Under the pieces are notes generated by a model. It was not told the origin of the DNA, made no database searches, and worked only from the letters and a program-made list of their open reading frames with translations. Positions 1-11,246 of a stretch of DNA of 64,000 nucleotides are shown piece by piece. The stretch comes from Ampelocalamus luodianensis (taxonomy: Eukaryota > Streptophyta > Magnoliopsida > Poales > Poaceae): contig CM070633.1 of assembly GCA_036346255.1 (NCBI GenBank), forward strand, positions 21,266,001-21,330,000, given 5' to 3'. Every line of letters begins with the position of its first letter. Position 1 is the first letter of the stretch. Position numbers and translations under genes: made by a program.

Positions 1-3000
1 TGGTAGTACTCAGGTGGCACATACCCAGGCGTGCCTGCAAGTGTGCTCACACTCAGATGCGTATCAAGTGCGTTCATCAGCCTTGCCATCCCGAAGTCCG
101 ATACACGAGCATAGAGGTTGTTATCAAGAAGCACATTGCCTGACTTCATGTCCCGGTGTATGATGTGGGGGATGCAGCTATGGTGGAGGAAGGCAAGGCC
201 CCTCGCTGAACCAATTGCAATCTTCTTCCTTGCTGCCCAGTCAAGTTTAACACTAGCCTTGGCCTTGTCATGGAGCACAACATCTAGGCTTCCATGCTTC
301 ATGTACTCATACACAAGGAGACGCTCATCACCAATCTTGCAATATCCAAGCAACGGTACAAGGTTGCGGTGCTTGATCTTACCAATAGTCTCCATCTCTG
401 CAGTGAATTCCCGGTCACCCTGGCCTGTAAATTGGATCAGCTTCTTGATGGCCACAACACTGCCATCCTTGAGCTTGGCCTTGTATACCTCACCGAATCC
501 CCCCGAGCCTATGAGGGTCTCGGCAGTGAAACCATTGGTGGCCTCAAGGAGGTGCGCAAAGGTGAGCTTCCTCAGTGGCTTCTCGAATGTTGCCACATTG
601 ATGCTTAGTGGCTCACGGACACCAGACAGCTTCCAACTTGATGTGCCAGATGTTGGAAGGCTCTCAATATACCCGGTTCTCATCTCTTCAGTCTTCTGGT
701 TCTTCCTAAGCTTGCATAGTGTGACCAGCAGCAGGAGCAGTATGAGCACAGAGAGTGCCACTCCGACAAGAATGCTTCCCTCAATGACCTTCCTCCTCCC
801 ATCAGGCGAAACTCGCGGCCCCCCTCCCCACCTGGGATTGTGCCCACAAGGAGGCAAAGGGATGCCACAGAGGCCAGAGTTATTTTCATACCGGGACGCC
901 GGGAATGTGGTGAGCTGGCCAGATGAAGGGACTGAACCAGTCAGGTTGTTGTTAGAGACATCGAAGTCCGCAAGGAAACTCAAACCACCAAGGCCCGAGG
1001 GGATGCTTCCCCTGAGCTGATTGTTTGAGAGGTCAAGTGCGCCAATCAATTTGAGCCCTGCGAATGCATCCGGTATTGTACCACTGAACTCGTTATGCCC
1101 CAAGTTAAGGACTTGGAGATACATCATGTTCCCAAGGCTCCCCGGTATTGCGCCGGTGAGACCATTGTATGAGAGGTCCAGGAAGATCATGCTACCATTG
1201 TTGTTGAATGTATAAACCGTTGTGCCAGTGTATATCCTTGTAGATGGACACAGGTGCACTGCTGGGAACTCAGCCAGCCGCTCAGGCCGGATGCCAAAGA
1301 ACTCGAAGAGCACACCGGCACCAGGGCAGATGTTGCCTGCCTCGTTCCGGAGAAACGCAAACTGCTTCCCTGACACAATACCACCTGGAACGAGCCCCGC
1401 CTGGCCTGCTAACTCCGACGGTATTGTGCCAGTGAAGCTGTTGTTGTTGAGGTCAAGCCAGATGAGGTTGTGGCAGCTGCCAAGCTCTGCTGGCACAGGT
1501 CCAGAGAGCAGATTCTTGTTGAGTTGCAGAATGGCGAGCTTCTGAAGCTTGTCAAAGCCCCAGGGCACGCTCCCGGTGAGACGGTTACCGGAGAGCGACA
1601 CCCAGATGAGATTCACGCACCTTGTAATGGACGGGGGAATGCTTCCGGTGAAGAAGTTGTAGCTTATCACCAATGTCTCCAATGCAGTGCCATTGGAACA
1701 AAGGATGTCCGGTATCTCGCCGGACAGGCCATTCGCCCACATGACCAGATCAACGAGCTTCGGCAGCGATATGATTTCAGGCGGAATCTGACCAACAAGT
1801 GAATTGAAGCTGAGATCAATGGACTCCAGATTGGCGCAATTACCAAGCGATGGCGGCACGGTGCCATTGAGCTGATTGTTCGGGAGGAGGAGCTTCCGCA
1901 GCGAAGGCAGTGACGAGCACAGGTCCGGCATTATCTCTCCGTCGAGCTCATTGGACCCAAGGTCAATCTCCTCAAGCAATGGGCACCCCCCCGCAAGCAC
2001 CGGAAGCGGGTTCACGCCGGTGATGTTGTTGAATGAAAGCCGCAGCACACGGAGTGAGGAGATGGTGCTGATGACACTGACCACAAAGTCCCCGGAGAGT
2101 TGGTTGCCGCCGAGGTCGAGAACCTCGAGGGACTTGCACTTTGCAAAGCTTCCCGGCAAGGCACCAACCAGCCGGTTGCTTGACAAGTCCAGTACAACAA
2201 TTCTGCCACACAACTGGCTCAGCTCATCTGGTATCGGCCCGGCGAACTCGTTGCCGGCCAATGCCAGTTGGCTCAGAGAAGAGAAGCCCGTCAAGAACGT
2301 TGGTATTGCGCCGGAGAGAAGCTTGTTCCCCGACATGTCGAGCGTCTCAAGACGGCGGCAACTGGCGAGGCCCGGCGGCAATCTGGTGCTACTCAGGCCA
2401 TTGTAGGACCAATCAAGCACCGTGAGGCTCGCGCACCCGCCGAAGTCGTACCCAGAGACATCGCCGGTGAAGTTGTTCCCGGCGATGCTCAGGTACGTCA
2501 AGTTGACCGGCGCGGTGGCCACGAGCCCAGCGGGGAGCGCGCCGGACATGTGGTTCCATGACACGTCGAGCGCGGTGACCTCGCTGCACGACGCGAGCTC
2601 CGGCAGCCGCCCGGTGAAGAGGTTAGCAGAGAGGTTGAGGTACCGCAGGCCGTGGCAGCCGGCGAAGGAGTAATTCAACAGACCGGCGTCTGCCAGACGG
2701 TTGCGCGACAGGTCGAGCGACCGCAAAGACGGCGCGTATGGGAACCCGCCGCCGACGAGGGAGTTCCTCGACAGGTTAAGGAACCGCAGAGCACCGCAGG
2801 ACGCCAGGAACGCCGGGGGCAGCGTCCCGTTGAAGGCGTTCGACGATATGTCCACCTCCACCAGCGCGCATGACGACGACGACGCGTGCGAGAGGTTGCC
2901 GTAGAAGGCATTGCCGCGGAGGTCGAGGCGCTGCAGCGCCGGGAGCGCGAGGAGCGCGTCAAGCCGGAGCTCGCCGGCGAGACCCATGCCGCTGAGGTTG

Positions 3001-3257
3001 ACGGCGACGACGCGGCCGTCAGGCGGCGGCGCGCACAAGACGCCAGCCCACGAGCACGGCGCAGTCGAGTTCCCGCCGGCGCCGGACGCCGCCCAGCTCG
3101 CGAGCGCGCCGCGCGGGTCGTCCGCCACGGACGCACGGTCGAAGGCGAGCAGCGCCGCCGCCTCGTCGGCGTCGGCAATGGCAGGCGCCAGCACCCGAAG
3201 CAGCAGCAGCACCAGCAAGAAGAAGGCGGCCGCCATGAAGGGCGGGGAGGCGGCCAT
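1..3257 (-). CDS. BRL1: BRI1-like LRR receptor kinase (BRL1/BRL3 class), 3' end outside window
   Basis: Plasma-membrane receptor kinase expected to bind brassinosteroid. One open frame of 1085 codons runs from the ATG at 3257-3255 to the window edge with no stop; BRL proteins are about 1200 residues. A second in-frame ATG lies at 3236. Order seen: hydrophobic signal peptide (about residues 8-28), N-terminal cysteine pair CSWAGVLC, over 20 leucine-rich repeats, the non-LRR island (about 620-690, beginning GGIVSGKQFAFLRNEAGN), juxtamembrane YENNSGLCGIPLPPC, transmembrane helix (about 829-851), and kinase with GSGGFGEVYKA loop (about 918), AIKK lysine (about 937), HRDMKSGN (catalytic Asp 1036) and DFG (1054). 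The sequence stops after GTPGYVPPEYY in the activation segment. The island and the ENNSGLCGIPLPPC spacer fit BRL better than BRI1. BRL1 rather than BRL3 rests partly on the FKBP/AK-HSDH neighbours recalled from rice chromosome 9. No frameshift was seen. Confidence 0.93.
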   Translation of the reverse strand, partial: MAASPPFMAAAFFLLVLLLLRVLAPAIADADEAAALLAFDRASVADDPRGALASWAASGAGGNSTAPCSWAGVLCAPPPDGRVVAVNLSGMGLAGELRLDALLALPALQRLDLRGNAFYGNLSHASSSSCALVEVDISSNAFNGTLPPAFLASCGALRFLNLSRNSLVGGGFPYAPSLRSLDLSRNRLADAGLLNYSFAGCHGLRYLNLSANLFTGRLPELASCSEVTALDVSWNHMSGALPAGLVATAPVNLTYLSIAGNNFTGDVSGYDFGGCASLTVLDWSYNGLSSTRLPPGLASCRRLETLDMSGNKLLSGAIPTFLTGFSSLSQLALAGNEFAGPIPDELSQLCGRIVVLDLSSNRLVGALPGSFAKCKSLEVLDLGGNQLSGDFVVSVISTISSLRVLRLSFNNITGVNPLPVLAGGCPLLEEIDLGSNELDGEIMPDLCSSLPSLRKLLLPNNQLNGTVPPSLGNCANLESIDLSFNSLVGQIPPEIISLPKLVDLVMWANGLSGEIPDILCSNGTALETLVISYNFFTGSIPPSITRCVNLIWVSLSGNRLTGSVPWGFDKLQKLAILQLNKNLLSGPVPAELGSCHNLIWLDLNNNSFTGTIPSELAGQAGLVPGGIVSGKQFAFLRNEAGNICPGAGVLFEFFGIRPERLAEFPAVHLCPSTRIYTGTTVYTFNNNGSMIFLDLSYNGLTGAIPGSLGNMMYLQVLNLGHNEFSGTIPDAFAGLKLIGALDLSNNQLRGSIPSGLGGLSFLADFDVSNNNLTGSVPSSGQLTTFPASRYENNSGLCGIPLPPCGHNPRWGGGPRVSPDGRRKVIEGSILVGVALSVLILLLLLVTLCKLRKNQKTEEMRTGYIESLPTSGTSSWKLSGVREPLSINVATFEKPLRKLTFAHLLEATNGFTAETLIGSGGFGEVYKAKLKDGSVVAIKKLIQFTGQGDREFTAEMETIGKIKHRNLVPLLGYCKIGDERLLVYEYMKHGSLDVVLHDKAKASVKLDWAARKKIAIGSARGLAFLHHSCIPHIIHRDMKSGNVLLDNNLYARVSDFGMARLMNALDTHLSVSTLAGTPGYVPPEYY

Positions 3258-3990
3258 GGCTTCGCGTCTTCTTATACGTCAATTCGCACTCGTCAATTCT
3301 TGCAAGGAGGAAGAGAGCCAAATGGAGATGGCCGCTAACTTCTTGCGTCCTGCCGAGTTCTTGGATGGCTTCACATGTCGATGGCGCGAACTAGGATTGC
3401 AATTTCTCTGCAAATTTTTCACATCATTCGGGCATACAGATTCACTCCAAATTCGCAGAGTGAATTGTTTCCAAAAAACAAAAAGAACACAAGGAATCTT
3501 TGCAAGGGAAAGCACCCAACAACAGTTGAAGCAAATGCAAAATTCTTGGTTTGATTTCTTTGTGCAAATTGCCAACACTAAACCCCGAAAAGCAAGACAA
3601 AAGATCTCACAATTGATAGAATCCATGAACCTAAACAGAGTGGAAACAAACTCCAATTTGGGCCCCCAAGAAATCAACCCAGACAAGTCCCAAGAACAAG
3701 AACCAAAAGGCCACAAAACCACCAAGAAACCAAGATTAATTGGAACCTCTAAACCAACAAAAAAACAACCGAACATTTGAAAAAACTAGACCAAGAAGGC
3801 AACAGCACCAAAGCAAAGGCAAGAAAGAAGGACTCACCTTGGCACCAAAAACCTCATCAAGAATGGAGAAAACCCACAGGTTCAGAGAAGAAGGAAACGA
3901 CAGAATCCACTGCAAGAATTGGAGACAAGGAGAGAGAAACAGGAGGGGAAGAGGGAAGAGAGGAGACAAGGGAGAGAAGCAAAAGCAGAA
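3258..3990 (-). other. BRL1 5' UTR with candidate leader intron
   Basis: On the minus strand a pyrimidine-rich leader (about 3990-3838) ends in AAG|GTGAGTC, a near-consensus donor with the intron starting at 3837. A possible acceptor is TTTGCAG ending at 3408, giving a 430-bp intron; a second candidate, CCTTGCAAG near 3300, cannot be excluded. The plus-strand reading frames across here are shadows: the base composition reflects the CT-rich leader read backwards. The exact acceptor needs transcript data. Confidence 0.55.
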
Positions 3991-4016
3991 GAAGCACACA
4001 CAAGCTTACAGTTAGC

Positions 4017-4024
4017 TATTTAAG
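4017..4024 (-). promoter_or_regulatory. TATA-like box of BRL1
   Basis: CTTAAATA on the minus strand lies about 30 bp upstream of the CT-rich leader that ends in a splice donor. Position and context fit a core promoter; the motif is a weak TATA variant. Confidence 0.4.
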
Positions 4025-4029
4025 TAGGG

Positions 4030-4601
4030 GGGAAGAGAGCAAAGGGCGCTCGCTACTAAACCACCATTAGTTCAACTTCCCTTTGGCATTAATAAACACA
4101 TCCAAGAGTTTGTTTGCTTGTGACGGCAATTAGCCCCGAAAAGAGGGGCCGAACTGTTTAATCGCAGGAGGAGAAACTGCGCGAGTTTCGAAGGGTAATA
4201 TTAGGTTTTTGTGAGGGTCTGTATAAACTTTTTTTTTTTTTTTGCTCAAATGCTTACTTTTTTTTTTGCCTGTGTGTCTCAGCATCCGCGTCTGGTCAAA
4301 CTTGGGATTTGATTCTCCCGAGCCCGGCCTTTTGGCATCTCACACCTCTCTCTCTCCTCTATTGCTCATACACAGACACTTTCTCTTTCTCTCTCTTAAC
4401 TCTGTAATTTTAATTTTAAAGCTTATTCTAGAAAATAACCTTATCTGAATATATATAGTTGATACTTAAAAATACAAAATCCTTACATGTATTCTGCACC
4501 ACTAATAAATTTAAACCAAACTTGATATACACCTCTCGTTTTTAGTACATAAAGTTTACAAAGAAATTTTACATAAAAATATTGCCTCTTTCATATATTA
4601 C
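4030..4601. other. BRL1 upstream region, no gene
   Basis: AT-rich non-coding DNA with T-runs (about 4229-4270) and a CT-rich patch near 4345-4400. It probably contains distal promoter sequence. No reading frame or repeat structure here supports a gene. Confidence 0.5.
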
Positions 4602-4849
4602 TACTTCCATTCTTTTTTACTTTCATTGTAGATATGGACACGGTCTCCAATACATATAATCGATCTTTACTTTTTTTTTAGTTCCACGTTGACAAAAACA
4701 TATAATTATATGAAAGTATTTTTATGACAAATCTATTAATATAATTTTGACTTGACAAAAACACAATAATTTTGTGTATATTAAAGGTAAAAGTTTAAAA
4801 AGGTTAACTGCATGTATTCTAAAACAATATCTAAATAAGAATGGAGGTA
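4602..4849. mobile_element. Stowaway-type MITE
   Basis: Starts TACTTCCATTCTT and ends AAGAATGGAGGTA, an inverted terminal pair bounded by TA, the target of Tc1/mariner-type MITEs. It is 248 bp, AT-rich and non-coding. Interior words such as GAAAGTATTTTTATGACAAATCTA are shared with the elements at 14245 and 21977. Confidence 0.8.
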
Positions 4850-5509
4850 ACATTGGTTAAAGCCAATAGGACATTTTGCACGAAACATACTGTAGCACTA
4901 CGTAGAGTATTTACTGAATTATGAGTACAGTGGTACAGTACTTGTGTAAGGATATTGACTTTTCTAAAAAAACTTTTTAGATGGCATTTTACCTTTTTTT
5001 TTCTTTTTTGATATGCTTGTATATTGCTGTCCATTTCAAGTACTTCTTACCAATAACAAGCTGGTTGGATAATGTTGGCAGAGCTATCCAGACTTGCGTG
5101 TGTTAGGTTTAAAAGTGAAGAAGCATTCGAACTTTTATACTCGAAAAGTACGGTACAGGGTACACTGAAAACCTAATTCTCACACGATTGCTTGCTATCC
5201 TCGTCGTCCTGAATTAGGCCTTGTGTTTTGCTACACTTTAATAACGATTTAGTGTGAGCATCCTTCAATCGATGGGTCTTTTTAGTTAGTATTGACCTTT
5301 TTATAGTTACCACAGTTCATTTCCTACAGAAATCTGGCAAATTCCCCGCTCCCATCGAGCCTGAATACGAGCCTAAACCCCAATTATCAGTGTCACAGCT
5401 AGTGGTATTTGTTATCGAAACTTTTTCAGCAGTATAGAAACCAATTCGTGATTTTACAGTTAGCTAGTTCTGGGATGTCCAAATTAAATAATTTTAGACA
5501 GAATACAAT
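4850..5509. other. Intergenic, no gene seen
   Basis: AT-rich sequence between the Stowaway and the Mutator-like composite. No coding exon, RNA gene or repeat was recognised. Confidence 0.5.
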
Positions 5510-5519
5510 GAGTTTTTGG

Positions 5520-6089
5520 CTAAATTAGCGCTGCTATCGTCCGCAATAGCAAATCTAAGCCCATCCGCACATCAAATGCAAAAATAGCACAGTGGAATCG
5601 CCGGTGGCCGACACGTTGCCGAGTCCGCGCACCAGGCGGCCGGAGGCCCCCATCTGCACGCCTGGGGCCGGGAGCTCCCTCCTCCTCGCGCCCGCGCACG
5701 AGTCCATGAGCTCGGGGCACGGGGCAGGCACATTCGCGCGCCAGGGCCCCATCGTCGCCTTGTCTGTGTGCTCAGGGCCAACGTTGCCGCGTCGCGCTCC
5801 GGGGCTCGCATTGTCACATCCGTCTTGCGCCGGGGCCCGATCTTTGCCAGCGTCACCGTGGCCCCCCTCCGCGCTCACGTTGGCGCGTCCGCACGCCTGC
5901 GCCCGAGTCCGTGCCACTAGCGCACAATGCTCCAAGTCTGTGCCCAAGTGCACGGTGCTCTCGAGTCCGTGGTCCAGCGCATGAACTCGACAACGTGTCG
6001 ACCATTGGCTACTCCGTGATGCAATTTTTGCATTTAATGTCCGGATGAGGCTAGATTTACCATTGCGGGCGTCAACAGTGCTAATTTAG
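5520..6089. repeat. Foldback segment with arms of about 70 bp
   Basis: CTAAATTAGCGCTGCTATCG at 5520 recurs inverted at the other end as CTAAATTAGCACTGTTGACG (ending 6089). Similarity continues for about 65 bp (CCGCAAT, AAATCTA, CATCCG, ACAT, AAATGCAAAAAT). The 400-bp middle is strongly GC-rich and non-coding. It may be a deletion derivative of the larger element or a subterminal duplication of its end. Confidence 0.65.
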
Positions 6090-6241
6090 TGGTAATGAAT
6101 CAATGGTAATTAAAAATTGTGTTTGTTTGAGTCATGGTTTATTAGTGGTAATTACACTAGTAATGAACAACTTGTACATAATTTTTTGACAAGTAATGAC
6201 TTTGTTGGTAATTAATTAATTATTTGTATTTCATTACTTGT

Positions 6242-6353
6242 ATTTAATCGATTACTTACATGCAATTTGTCATCATTGTTAATTACTCATATTTAATCAA
6301 TTATTTGTATGCGATTTGTCATCATTGTTCATTACTCATGTTTAATCGATTAC
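6242..6353. repeat. 49-bp tandem repeat, 2.3 copies
   Basis: Units start at 6242 and 6291 with ATTTAATC and share the core ATTTGTCATCATTGTT; a partial third unit follows at 6340. The surroundings (6090-6440) are AT-rich and non-coding. Confidence 0.8.
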
Positions 6354-6540
6354 CCACGAATAAATTACTTGTTAATAAATAGTATTAATTAGTTCAGTCA
6401 TAGTAATTTTGTGATAACTACATACCATATTTGTTATGTCGTGTACCGCAGATCGGGTTGTTGTGGCTTTAGGTAATTTCGAACATGCAAGACTTAGTAA
6501 CATCCTAGTTTTGTATTCAGCTGCACGGTCTACCTACATC

Positions 6541-6800
6541 ACAGAATCGCAGAACATCGATGACTTCGGCACTCACCGCCACCGTGGCCAACCACGAGAC
6601 AAGGGGAAGAAGCTATTGCGTCGCGAAGACTAGTTTCGATCCTCCGTTTTCCCGATTCCAAATAAGTCGCGCGTGTATCTTTGCTATTTTTCGATTTATT
6701 CAATCGTGCATGTTGTCGTTTGAAAAGCATGTTACCAAACCGCACGGGGCATGTAATTCGCAAATCACGGAGTGCATTTCAAAATTTCGTCAATTTTCTT
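6541..6800. repeat. Segment shared with elements at 41275 and 45060
   Basis: A stretch with GACAAGGGGAAG, then TCGTGCATG and ATGTAATTC in the same order recurs at about 41275-41530 and 45060-45300, and inverted at about 43640-43880. It marks this composite as related to the elements in the 40-46 kb cluster. Confidence 0.6.
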
Positions 6801-7600
6801 TATCAAGTTTTATGATTTTATGTCCAAACTATCGTGATTTCATGAATCCATGTGAACCTCGTTGTTTTATGATTTTGTGTTAGTTCAGAAACTATTTGCT
6901 CTGACAAAACACACATAATATACAAAATATGCATACAAATATAGCAAAACAAAAAGTGCATAACATATATGTAGTGCAGTTACATATGGAATACAATATG
7001 GCTCACTCGTCTGAGCCACTCTCTGCTCGTTACATCTGCGTCTATGTGGGCCCCCTTGTTTTGCGTCAAGCATGTCCCATGGGATACGTTAGCCGGCCCG
7101 GGGAGCGTGTATCGGTTCGGAGGGGGTACGGTGACCGTTGAGTGGGCGGAGGTGCATCAGGAAGTTGACTCTGGCCCAGCTGAGTCTGTCCAACATCATA
7201 GTCGTCCAGCTGAGTCATGCCAAACTGGTTGCCAACTGCAATAATGTCAGTAATAAACGAATCTAGAAATCCATGTCTAGATCGTCCACCCCTAGATACA
7301 TTATGTCCAAGTCCCTCGGTGCGTAGGAGCTCTGCCCTTGACCGTGCGACGTGCCAGCGACCTTGGAGGAGCTCCGCCCTTTGTACGGTACTCTGTACTG
7401 GTCAATGTACGACAGAGGTGGGTGCCCTAGGTGCCACGGTCCAAACCCTAGCGCTGTGTACTACTCCCTGGTAGGAGCTGGGAGGCCCATATCTTCATCA
7501 GTGGACGGATGGCCATCACCCCCATGGTCAATCGAAGGCTGCAAGATGGAACGATGTTAGCAGAAAATAAATACTCAGGATCTAAACTAAACATCTCGTA
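6800..7600. other. Non-coding interior of the composite element
   Basis: Mixed-composition sequence, including microsatellite-poor GC-rich patches near 7080-7140 and 7320-7480. Open frames are short and resemble nothing known. It probably corresponds to the 3' region of the minus-strand PMD gene. Confidence 0.35.
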
Positions 7601-7759
7601 CCTCCTAGATGTGTAGTGCAGGTGATTGAGGAGGCGCTAGTATGAGTACGGGGTGCGGACGGCAGAAATGATGCATCTCGGCAGACGTGCGACTAGAGAA
7701 CGATATGATGTTAGCCCAACCTAAGGCGTAATAAGAAAACGGTACATAAATTTGTACAT

Positions 7760-8258
7760 AACTTACCTCCCTGTCGATCTGGAGCGCGGATGATCGACAG
7801 GGAGAGCTACGACGCCCACCAGTCTGACTTGGATGCCTGCTGGTCTGACTTGGCAAGTGAGCACGCCCCCCCCCCCACCACCACTCGGTGCACAGTGTGT
7901 AGGACGTCGTCTCTTGAATAAATGTTCTTTATGACATTCTTCGACTCCACGAACATGTACTTCAAAGTGCTCAGCAACCTCGGTATGGTGTGCTCTGGGT
8001 TGCGGATCGTGGTCTTCGATGCACTGCAACCGCTCCAACTGAAATGAGAGACAAAACTAGTTCGGTAACAAACAGTACAAATTTCATCAATGAAACGATC
8101 AAAATTTGTATGTGTCTTACGGTATCATCACGCCGCGAAGCACTGTGCCGGTTGAACGAGTGGCGAAGCCTCTCCTGGTGAGTCACCTGCTCTGGATGCT
8201 CTGTTGGAGGACTGGTGAGTGGTGCGCGACCATGGTACGTACCACTCGATGTACTCAT
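7760..8258 (-). pseudogene. 3' exons of the PMD transposon gene, cut off by the LTR
   Basis: Minus-strand frame from MSTSSGTYHG (8258) to a donor (ACC|GTAAGACAC, intron from 8120), an acceptor with TTTCAG (exon from 8038), then ERLQCIEDHDPQPRAHH and onward to a glycine-rich tail. The direction and splice signals match the PMD exons at 11.2-12.3 kb, and the LTR insertion at 8286 separates the two. I do not recognise a domain in this part. Assignment to the same gene is inferred from strand, spacing and the interrupted target site. Confidence 0.4.
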
Positions 8259-8285
8259 GGTATGTTTGTACGTTGTACGGTCGCT

Positions 8286-11103
8286 TGTAACACCTCAGGA
8301 CCCACATTACCCTGGAATGCTACTAAACCACTCTACAGCTAGCCAATAATTTCAAGATAAATTATTTCGGCAACATCTCTAGACAAGAAGCATTAAGCGG
8401 AAGCATAAACAACTAAGGGAATAAAGATAATGGTAACAAGTTCAATAATTAAACAACCTCTAGCAGATTAATCAAAGAATGGTTCACAAGTCCATCCTTA
8501 TTAAATAACATAATCATCCACAAATAGTTAAGCATTTGGCTAGAATTTCATCGACTTTATTACAACATGAGTTGATGAACCATGTGCATTATTGTGGTGC
8601 CGCTCTACCCATCCCATGAATGCTCAACAATCTCTGTAGGGGAACAAGGGTGAGATAAAAATCTCAACAAGCAAACCATTTAATGTGCTATTCGGACTAC
8701 AAACAAATATACAACATCATTAAAGTATCCATATGTCCACATCCATAATGTGAATCCACATTCATTTACAAGCTAAATAAACTACAAAGATATTAAGCAT
8801 CAATATCCAATTCCATAATGATCACAATTTACCTCAACCATATTTACTACCAATGATAGTAAAATATTAACAATTGAATCTTGATCAATCGCTTCATATT
8901 ATTCACCACTACCACTACCAATGACAATAAAGTATTAACATGTTTTACCTCATAACTTTACTATTTCTCGTATCCACAATCGCTATCAACAATTACCACA
9001 AGAGAGAAGAATCTCATACCACAATCACAACCTCTACCATACCACAAGGGATGAACCCCATTCCACAACCACAACCACATTACTCATACCACAAGAGACT
9101 CTCATGAGTCAATTTCACATTGCAACTATGAAGTTGCGTTTGCTTGCAAAATAACTTCACCTCAATATATTGCATAAGTATGCAAATGATCTTTCCACAA
9201 TGTAATGCATATGCATGCTATGCTCCACTCGCACCTTTACCCAATAAGGTAAAAGTGTGCATCGTGCTCTGGCAATGCACGATGTTGTCTGCGATGCGAT
9301 CGCGGCTATAAGCGGCGACATCCACAATGCAAATGTTATAACATGTCATGAATGATATGATTAACATAAACCACAAGAATTTAACCACGAAGGTCAACAA
9401 CATACTCATCACGAATACTTCCTCATAATCCACATGTGTCTCATTAAGCACAATACCATTGTGTCATAAGACCATTACCACATAACCCCCACTCGATTCA
9501 CCAAGATCAAAATCAGTCGATCTAAAGGGAGTTCTACCACATAGACCACAACATGATCATCATGATCGTAACCACAAGGAATTATCAACATGTCCACATT
9601 GAGTTTATTTTCATATTCCGCATTTGGCTCATTAAGCAAATTACCACAATACTACTCAAACTCATCCAAACATAGCAATTGATTAATATCTTGCTACCAC
9701 ATTCTTACTTAGAAAACATGTAACCATGACATATCATTTAAAATTACGTCAATCATACATAGTGCAAGTACTAAGAGTAACGGGTTAAACCGTAGCACAA
9801 CCGCTACATTTACTTGCCTTCCACGATGCGACGCGTTAGCCGGCCAAGGTGATACTCCTAAACCTGAGGCTTCACCTCCTAAACAAGTAAAATAATTTCA
9901 ATAAGGACATAATATACTCAGCGCTACTAATCGGCGTTCTACACCGCTTCACGACGACTCAAATCGAGTTTACAAAGTGGCGAAAAACAACGTTTCTGCC
10001 ATATTCGTTTCTGGACAGCAGCACGGTAATTGACATAACTCATGAACTGGAAGTCGAAAAGAGGTAAACCCAATTTCTGTAGATTCTTAGCTGACTAATC
10101 TACAATACTCTAGTTGACACGATAATTCAATTCTGCCAAAATAAACGGCTAACCATTGTTTGAACTTTCAGTACAGAAACTGCCTACACGTTTGAACAAC
10201 AAAAACTAAAAGGACCACAACTTTTAATAGGTAACTCCGAATTGATCGTTCTTTATCAATATGAAAAGGTTATCGAATTATCTACAATAACCTAGTTGTG
10301 TGAACTTTCCGATTCTACCAATTTCCCTTTCATATTTTAGGAAATATCCAGACAGATTATTCTCGTCAGATTTCTGGCAGCAGATACTAAATCGACCATA
10401 ACTTTTGACTCAGACCTCAGAATTGAGTGATCTTCGCGGCTACTGAAAGATAACAACAGATCCCACATAACTCTAGGAGATGGAATCTTAAAATTCAGCC
10501 TCTAAATACACGAAATTACCCACGCAAGGTACTGGACAGAATCTAATCTTCTGCAGCCAAACTTTTATCCAACAATTATAATCGGTTTCACATCTACTAC
10601 GGATCAAACAGTGGGGAAGGCATCTCGTTACCCTTGTAGAACCGCTAGAGCTTGCTGAACCAAACCCCACGTAAGATCTTCTTCTCCTTTTTCTCCTTCT
10701 TCTCCTTCCTCTCTTTTTCCTTCTTGCGCAAAGGGCAGCAGCTTGGACAGAGGGGAGGTGCAAGGGAGCAGCACCCTGGGCAGAGGGGAGGCGCAAGGGA
10801 GCAGCCTAGACAGAGGGGAGACGCAAGGGAGCAGGGGAGGGGGCGGCTGCAAGTGGGATGAGGGGAAAGGGGAGGGGGCGGCTAGGGTTTGGGGAGGGTG
10901 GCACCTCCCCCCCTTTGGCCGGCCACTACAAGGCCAAATGGGCCAAGGCCCAGGCCCAAGTGGGTGTGAAAAAGTGGAAAAGCCCCTCTCTTTTTCTTGT
11001 TTTTGATGATTTCTGAAATAAACTTTTCCCCGATTAAAATAATCTCTACCGATTAAATTTAATTATCCCGATTAAAGGCTTCTCACACTTCCGGAGTATT
11101 ACA
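8286..11103 (-). mobile_element. 2.8-kb solo LTR
   Basis: The plus strand begins TGTAACACCTCAGG and ends GGAGTATTACA, so both orientations have TG...CA ends. TCGCT (8281-8285) is repeated at 11104-11108, a perfect 5-bp target duplication. No gag, pol, primer-binding site or polypurine tract lies inside, so it is a solo LTR. Orientation is taken as minus because that gives GTGGGTCCTGAGGTGTTACA at the 3' end, like other grass Ty3/gypsy LTRs, and places GC-rich leader-like DNA (10650-10960) downstream of the start. Confidence 0.85.
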
Positions 11104-11246
11104 TCGCTGCTCCTACAAGACCTCGATGTGTGTCGTCTCCATCCAAGCCATAATCTTCTCATGTTGAACTGTCAGCCAGTCCTCGATTGCCTATATTCCA
11201 GAAGGATTGATGTTAGAACATAGGATATAGGTATGGAGTGTAAACA

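Noticed and set aside
680..889. Short minus-strand frame overlapping BRL1
   Set aside because: Shifted frame of the juxtamembrane region; the continuous frame is intact through it.
118..1020. 300-codon plus-strand frame MLSRSTLPDF
   Set aside because: Lies antisense to the BRL1 kinase domain; the minus-strand frame has every kinase motif.
1981..2000. Possible frameshift in BRL1 at a run of seven C (plus strand)
   Set aside because: Codon-by-codon reading stays in frame: VLAGGCPLLEE.
2911..3780. 289-codon plus-strand frame across the BRL1 start and leader
   Set aside because: Antisense to coding and CT-rich leader sequence; Ala/Ser- and Lys-rich shadow with no domain.
5555..5984. Overlapping 94-132 codon frames on both strands
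   Set aside because: GC-rich middle of a foldback repeat; open in several frames from composition only.
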